Assembly (NCBI GenBank): GCA_014529385.2
Contig: CM043969.1
Span: forward strand, 67,280,676-67,344,675
Reading direction: 5' to 3'
Length of the DNA stretch: 64,000 bases
From: Adiantum capillus-veneris
Lineage: Eukaryota; Streptophyta; Polypodiopsida; Polypodiales; Pteridaceae
This document shows, piece by piece, positions 58,301-64,000 of the stretch. The position numbers and the translations under genes are program-made. The notes beneath the pieces were generated by a model, which was not told the origin of the DNA, searched no databases, and saw nothing but the letters and a program-made list of their open reading frames with translations. Each line of letters starts with the position of its first letter. Positions within the stretch are counted from its first letter, which is position 1.

Positions 58301-59675
58301 GCGAAGCTCTGCAATCGATCGAGGAAGGTCACGATCATCCCAAGAGCGGCGAGCAGCAGTCTCTGCTTGAGAGGATGCACGCTGGGACCAGCGAATTGCC
58401 TCTTTGAAATCAAAAGCTGAGGCTCTTGCAGGGGATGTAGGGGGGAGCTCATTGCGCAGAGCCCTTGGAGAAGCCTTGGGTGCGATGACCCCACTGTTGT
58501 TTTGAAATACACCGGTTTCCTCATCTTCCTTAAGCCTTGCCAAGGCTCTCAGAGATTGTTTCCATTCCTCCAAAGAGTCCTCTGCAGCCCAATGTCTCTC
58601 TGATGCCCGTCCCCCTTTGGAAAGCCAAGCATTCTTCCCCCCTCCAGCAGCAGCATTATCCTCTGGCTCTTGCATGGTATCCATGCTTGGCCAATTCGCC
58701 GCAGGTGAGCTCCAATACCCCCATCTTTCATCGACACTCAGCGCGGCCCTGTTCTCCGGCTCACACACATTTATCGGCCCATTTGATGTAAAGCGTCTGC
58801 CCCCGGCTACATATGCAGCTACATTGCCTCGCTGTGGCGAAAATGCAATCTCATGATCATGGTAATCTCTATCCTTGAAAGAGCTGTGCCTCACCATTGG
58901 GCTTGCTTTAGCAGGCTCTTCTCTTGCATGTGCTGCTGCCTTAGCAGGAGGCCTATGTAGGTTCTCCTGCTGACTGGGATTTACCCAAGCACTATCATGA
59001 TTGCTGGCATTTGTGGATTGTATTGAACCGGAGCTCTGTGGCTCACCATCACCAGAGAATAGCTCTGATGATGCTCTGGCATCGCCTTTTGCCACCTGCA
59101 TGCAAACAAAAGCTTGTGGTTTAGCATGGAAGCTTTCAGAAAAAGGGAGATAGTACAGACTTGCAATTGGCTGGGTTGACCTTGGTATCTTCTCCACATT
59201 CCGCCCCACGATCAGATTCGGCTTCCTGTGCTATAGAAATTAGAGATGTGCAGAATTCTGCATCACATGCAAGCCAAAAGAGGACAAGCATGTCATTCTC
59301 CCACATGAAGCAAAAGCACAAGTACATACCAACAGAGTCCAGAAAAATGCAGCAAAAAGCGATTGAACGGGCAGGTCATGTGGATGATGATCACCATCAT
59401 ATAACAAAAAAGATTTACTGGCACAAACATTAAACTGTCATTGGTTCTGGATTGCATTAATGACAGGCACCTGCAGAAGAGGGAGCGGGAGGAGGAGCTG
59501 CTATAACCTCAACCTGTGAGGCGACCTCCCTATGTGGCGGCCCTGCTATTTGCTTTGCCCGAACCTGCGGATCGAAGATTTGGAAGAATCCTGCGATACA
59601 ACCAATCTGCCGATCGAGATCGGAGCGGCGTGATGCGCTAGCACTCCCGCTCGAATTGGACCGGAATAGGGGCAT
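55305..59675 (-). CDS. TRM/LONGIFOLIA-type protein (TON1-recruiting motif family)
   Basis: The start at 59,675 gives MPLFRSNSSGS and then DRQIGCIAGFFQIFD, the N-terminal motif of the LONGIFOLIA/TRM1-2 group. Probable exons are 59,675-59,471, a possible small one near 59,230-59,170, 59,095-56,858, 56,769-56,568 and 56,440-55,305. The long exon contains PPSVVARLMGLDNLPQ (about 58,230-58,190), the M3-type VARLMGL motif. The last exon has DUF4378 landmarks: FCYAEDVLRGAG, RRRLLFDCVDEILERR and LEQDILDSLVLEVL. TRM proteins link TON1, OFP and PP2A to cortical microtubules and control cell and organ shape. All spliced junctions but the first are consistent in phase. It looks functional and is the only host gene in the window. 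Confidence 0.92.
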
Positions 59676-60150
59676 TGCATAGGGGCAACGACAGGACTAC
59701 TATACTCAGCAGAGAAAGACTATAGTAAGCAATGGAGATGGCAAGAAATGGCTAGCAAGTCGCAGCTTCAATGATGTGCATGATGTGAGGGGAATGTGCG
59801 TGTGTGTGTGTGAGAGAGAGAGAGAGTCAAGATACACACACATGCGCTACACACCCAACTTGACCCAAGTGACCCAAGCGAAAGACAATGGAATGAAGGA
59901 GGCATGCAGGTCAAGGAATGGTACTCACGTCTCTACACACACTCCCGCGACTCCCCCTCTCTCTCTCTCGCGCACACACACACACGCCATGAAGAGTGTG
60001 CATTGTTTGCAGCGCCGCCTGCAGGTCCCCCATCCATGCATGCACATTGCACAAGTGCAGCAGGTGCCGGCCCGCTGAATTGAATAGTGAATTTGACTCT
60101 AATTTTCACCCATCTCAGCATTTGGAAATGGTAATTAAATGATGTAAAAA
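59676..60150 (-). promoter_or_regulatory. 5' leader and proximal upstream region of the TRM gene
   Basis: Contains a GT/GA stretch (59,797-59,826) and, on plus, CT- and CA-rich runs (59,957-59,986), of the kind often found in plant 5' leaders. I could not place a TATA box with confidence. Confidence 0.35.
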
Positions 60151-61395
60151 TAAACTTGATTTTCGCCCATTTCAGTTCGAGAAACAGATTTTCTCTGACA
60201 AAAATGGATATGGGCGCAGATTAAAAGTGCGATTAGCGCGATTTTCAACCCAGTTTAGCATTAAAAAGAATAATTATAATTATACAATGTTGTGCAGATT
60301 AAGGGTGAGATTCTGACCGTGAGAAGTAATAACGTGCGATTTTCCCGCGTTCCGGCATCAGAAAAGGGTAATTATACGATCTGGGTGCTGACTAAGAGAG
60401 AGATTAACATGAAGATTAGAGCATTGGAAAAGTGTAGTTATTTTTTGTCTTTGATGCAGATTAAAAATGAAGCTAGCATTAAAGTTGAGGGGTTTTGCAG
60501 AAAAATATTAGGCCGAAATTTTAGGGCCGGACACGAGGCCTTGGAGTATTGAAAGAATTTAAATGATTGGGGGTGGGCTTGTCAGAGAGCCTCGAGCTGT
60601 CAAGCATGCATGCACATTGCATATGCACCATGGCCCCCATGGACCCATAAAACCAGCTTTTTACTTTTTTGCACTTTGCACATTGCCCCTCATTAATGCG
60701 ATTATCCACAATTTCCCATAAAAAGGAAAAAATGCCCCTTAATTAGTAATAGTATAATATAATTATCTCTGTATTTGTCTTCCCATTTGGCATATAATCC
60801 AAATCTTTTTTGGGGAGAACATGTATTCTGGTCATTAATCATAAATCTTATCCCAAAAAAGAAAGTTTCCTTTTCTTTTTTGTAGGGCAGAAAATTAAAT
60901 CGAAAAAGTGAAGTGAAAAAAACTATTGATCAGTCAATATTTTTTGCTGTATTTACCAAAAAACAGAACCGTCATTCCTCAATTAGTAATTTTCAACTTG
61001 AATTTTCCTGCAAATAGAACAATCAACAGGATTTTTTTAACCTCTCACCTAAAAAATCTCAGCATTTCAATATGAAATTTAAATCTAGAGGAAAGTAGAC
61101 ATTTCTGCCCCTGAATGTATCCTATATAAGTAATTTTCTGAGTTCTGTTTACAGGGAAAAAGTTTTAGCTTTTGGCTCAATTATTTCTCAGGAAAAGAGA
61201 TGCAAAATTTAGTTTTTAATTGGGGCAGTTTTGCACAGGCGAGGCTCTACCCCCACCTCTCGTCAGCTATCGCAACTCATTATAATTAGAAGCAAGCCGT
61301 TTGTGTGCATGAATTGAGCTGCGTTTCAGGAAGCGGAGGTAGAAGAGGGGGTTTTTCAACTCTGCCGACATTGACAGAGTTGGGAAATGGAGGCA
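60151..61395. other. AT-rich intergenic region, no gene seen
   Basis: Short open frames only. AT-rich sequence without terminal repeats; it may include distal regulatory DNA of the TRM gene. Confidence 0.5.
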
Positions 61396-61400
61396 ACGTT

Positions 61401-61772
61401 CGCTAGGGTAAAGGGGCCAGTGGTGGACCGACCAGCTAAGAGGCGTTGGCCATAGCTCCCTCCCCCGTTATCAGATTTGAGTCGGAGGAGGTGCAAAAGA
61501 TGCACGCTGAAGAGAGGGTTTCATAGCAAAAATCTGAGCGCAATCTGCCTACGATTGTAGAAGAATCAATAGCGTAGCGCATTTTCCAATGCAAAATGAA
61601 GCTTCTCACGTGTTAGAGACCGGCAAGACCCAGTAATAATCAGTTTTTCAGCAAATCAAAGAAGGACACATCACCAAGATTCCAAGCATATTCCAATTTT
61701 TTGGCTCTAAATTGGGGGGAGGTGCAGCTTTGTTCTGGTACCCGTCCCCTTATTGGCCCCTTTACCCTAATG
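61401..61772. mobile_element. possible small MITE with TAGGGTAAAGGGGCCA ends
   Basis: CGCTAGGGTAAAGGGGCCA at 61,401 faces its inverse TGGCCCCTTTACCCTAATG ending at 61,772, so the arms match over at least 16 bp around a 330-bp interior without coding capacity. No target duplication is visible, so the boundaries are uncertain. Confidence 0.5.
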
Positions 61773-61899
61773 GAAGTAGATTAGAGTTCAACTTTGCCCA
61801 TGCGAATGCACTCTTGGGACTTTGGAAGTGGTAGCTTGAATTCTTTTTTCGACAATGGCAATTTTTAGTAATTGAGTTCATGGGCCCACAAATGTTTTA

Positions 61900-62640
61900 A
61901 AGCTGGAAGGATGTGTTCAAGGAGGGTGTTTGGCTCTCCAAAACCCAACTGCTATACCAGTTTCAAATTTCTCAAGGATGTGTTGACTTGGTCCTCAGCA
62001 GAATTTAGAAAATGCAAGAGGTTTCACAAGGCTACTTCAAGGGCAGTTCTTTTTCTCTGTTCAAGGTCTGCAGTAACAATTATGAATGCAAAGGGAATTC
62101 TGGGAAAATGGATTGTCAACTGGTCTCAAAGCTAACAAAAGGTGGGGTGTCTCTTGGAATGACAAGCAATGGAGCTATAGATTTCAATGCATTTGGGCAT
62201 TCCCTCTTTCGATTAAGCATAACTGCCTCTTATGGCTCATATTGCCCCAGAGGGTCTAGACTGGTTCAAAGGCAAAAGCTATTGGTTTATCTGATGGCAT
62301 ATGAAGAAGATATAAACTGCATGAGGAAACCTTGTCCCACCTATTTATCAACAACACCCTTTACAAAAGAGAATTCTAAATGGCATGCTCATTAGAGAGT
62401 TCAAAGATAACTTGGAACTGGTGAGTGTAGCTTCACAGGTATTCCTTTTTGGACTTGTATGAGAGGGGCCCTTTTATGGCAGATTTGGATTGAGAGAAAC
62501 AAAGTAGTGTTTGGAACTTCTTTTTCACATTCACCTATCCCGTTGACTGCTAGTTTTAGACTTGTAATGAGGGAATTGATTAGTCATTCCTCAGAGGTTG
62601 CCTATTGTGATCTTAAGTTTCTGCAAAAGTAGCTTAGATG
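61900..62640 (+). pseudogene. LINE 3' coding end (zf-RVT-like region)
   Basis: Decayed blocks of the region downstream of LINE reverse transcriptase: a KLHEETLSHLFINNTL stretch (about 62,310-62,360), recalling the E(T/S)..HLF zinc motif. LLWQIWIERNKVVFGTSF (about 62,475-62,525) recalls the LW.IW.ERN..IF motif. Frames shift and stops occur. The (AAT)n tail at 62,841 lies 200 bp downstream. Confidence 0.7.
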
Positions 62641-62840
62641 GCAAAGATGGAGGTATGTTCGCTTATCCTTCTATGATCCCAAGAGACTCCAAGTTGTTTT
62701 CAACTATCTTTTCTTGCAATGCTCCATGATGCTCCCCTTGTGTATAGGCCTTCTCTCTTTTGACCATGGTGGCCCCTACCTTATCTTTTAGGGATCCTTC
62801 TACTCTCTTATTTCTCTAGTTAGTTCACTTGTTCTTCAAA

Positions 62841-62893
62841 AACAATAATAATAATAATAATCGAGTTTATTGATTAAAATAATAATAATAATT
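62841..62893. repeat. (AAT)n tail, probable LINE 3' end
   Basis: CAATAATAATAATAATAAT at 62,841-62,861, then a related ATAATA stretch at 62,877-62,893. Short A/T-rich simple tails of this kind end many plant LINEs. Confidence 0.65.
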
Positions 62894-62899
62894 GTATTC

Positions 62900-64000
62900 A
62901 TTGATTGATAATTAGATTATTCCAAAAATGACATTTTTAATAAATTGGTTTGTTAGTTTTTTTAATTTTTAATTGGGAATTTTGGAGGGGAAGTTTGAGT
63001 TCTCTTTCTTAGAAAACTAGAGAAGGAAAGAGAGGGACAATTTTTTTTGAAATGGGTCGATCTTTATTTCTTGCTGGTAATTTATCAATCACATTTTCAT
63101 AATCTTGTTGCTAACATCTCCATAAATTATGTCTCCACAATGCTTTTATTACATTTCTCTAAAGGCAGATTGGTCAATTCCTTTTCTTAAGATATTTTTC
63201 TTTTCCAAATTCCACACAAGTGGTAGGGGCTACCAGCTGAAATTTAATCGAAAAAGAAAGGGAATCAATTGAAATTCCGGGTGCAACCACAAGGTGTCGC
63301 ACAAGGAGGGGGGAAAGGGCAGCAGGGGTCGCACAGGCAGAGGAGTCCAGTTCGGGGTCGGACGAGGCAACAACAATGCTGCAGGGGTCTCGAAAGGCGG
63401 GGACAGTGCCTCGTAGCTGGTACACGCAAAAGATGTTCTTTTTTTTTGGTTTGAGAGACAAGTTGTGCAGCTCGGCATGACAGCTCTTCTGGTTACGAGA
63501 GTATATACATTGTTGATGGCCCTCATGGGTGCGAGCTCGAGCCCAATCGTAGAGTTTTTGAAGTCTAAGCGACTCCGTAAGGTGGGTGAGATTCGGACGA
63601 ATCTGGTGGGTTATTGAATATAATAAAAGAGCCGTCAGTATGTCTGCACGATTACATTCTTAAATATAATCGACTCTTAAATTTTTTTCCTCTATTTGAA
63701 AAGGCCACTCACGGAGCACCACTAGTCTACCATGACTTTCATTACTTTGTTGGATTATGAGAACAACCATTTGCCAGATGAAGATTGAGGGTTCAAGCAC
63801 CACCCGTAAGTGTAGTGAGTGGATGTTTGTTCTTAGCAGGTTAGGTTTTGGAGAATAGAATACTGTCATTGCTTAGAGGAGGTCTCCTAATAGATGTACC
63901 TATTATATAGGTTCAAGAAAAAAAAATTAATACAAACAAGTGAAAGGGTCACAATGGCTTTCTAAAACAATAAGAAAGTGATAAAATCATTAAGCTGAGT
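62900..64000. other. no recognisable gene
   Basis: AT-rich then mixed sequence. GGTGCGAGCTCGAGCCC near 63,529 and GGGTTCAAGCACC near 63,790 are weakly B-box-like, but no A box or tRNA fold accompanies them. Confidence 0.45.

Overview
The window is nuclear DNA of a land plant, most likely a fern (a guess resting on a PPR pseudogene of the type expanded in ferns and on overall texture). It has spliceosomal introns, plant Ty1/copia, Ty3/gypsy, LINE and CACTA elements, about twenty long GA/CT or GT/CA dinucleotide arrays, and one ordinary plant gene: a TRM/LONGIFOLIA-type gene on the minus strand at 55.3-59.7 kb. Nearly everything else is transposable-element DNA, much of it nested.

Layout. 1-2.5 kb: 5' part of a copia element. 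4.6-5.6 kb: PIF1/Helitron-helicase remnant. 6-14 kb: microsatellites, a LINE ORF1-like remnant, a PPR pseudogene and a foldback element carrying a tRNA-like segment. 14.6-21.5 kb (copy A), 23.07-27.9 kb (copy B) and 44.5-54.3 kb (copy C): three copies, in different states of decay, of one unusual DNA transposon family. 28,056-54,854: a 26.8-kb CACTA element with matching ends and an ATA target duplication. It sits inside a LINE reverse transcriptase and holds its own TNP2 and PTTA-like genes, a gag-only copia element (duplication AGAGC), a large hairpin, a 5'-truncated gypsy chromovirus and copy C. 55-60 kb: the TRM gene. 61-63 kb: a possible small MITE and a LINE 3' end.

The central find is copy C, 9,773 bp with 32-bp terminal inverted repeats beginning CATTAGG. 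It has four spliced genes in two convergent pairs. Gene 1 (+) is a transposase whose acidic residues and zinc ligands fall at almost the same spacing as in RAG1/Transib (D342, D435 with CxxC at +20/+23, H-x4-H, then W-S-T-Q-G-M-E with E696). Gene 2 (-) is an unknown protein conserved in all three copies. Gene 3 (+) is an intact 616-residue protein that starts MARTKKTARK, has a complete histone H3 fold, and continues into a Ulp1-type (C48) cysteine protease: a transposon-encoded histone H3-SUMO protease fusion. Gene 4 (-) looks BAH-like, with a small C-terminal domain that is also kept in copy A. Genes 1, 2 and 4 carry only single stop codons, plus one 31-bp duplication in gene 2, so the copy is young.

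Working idea (inference): the element moves with a RAG/CMC-type DDE enzyme and carries a chromatin-directed module (H3-like protein, deSUMOylase-like domain, BAH-like protein) that could act on host silencing or on target choice. All family assignments come from reading motifs by eye; no database search was run.
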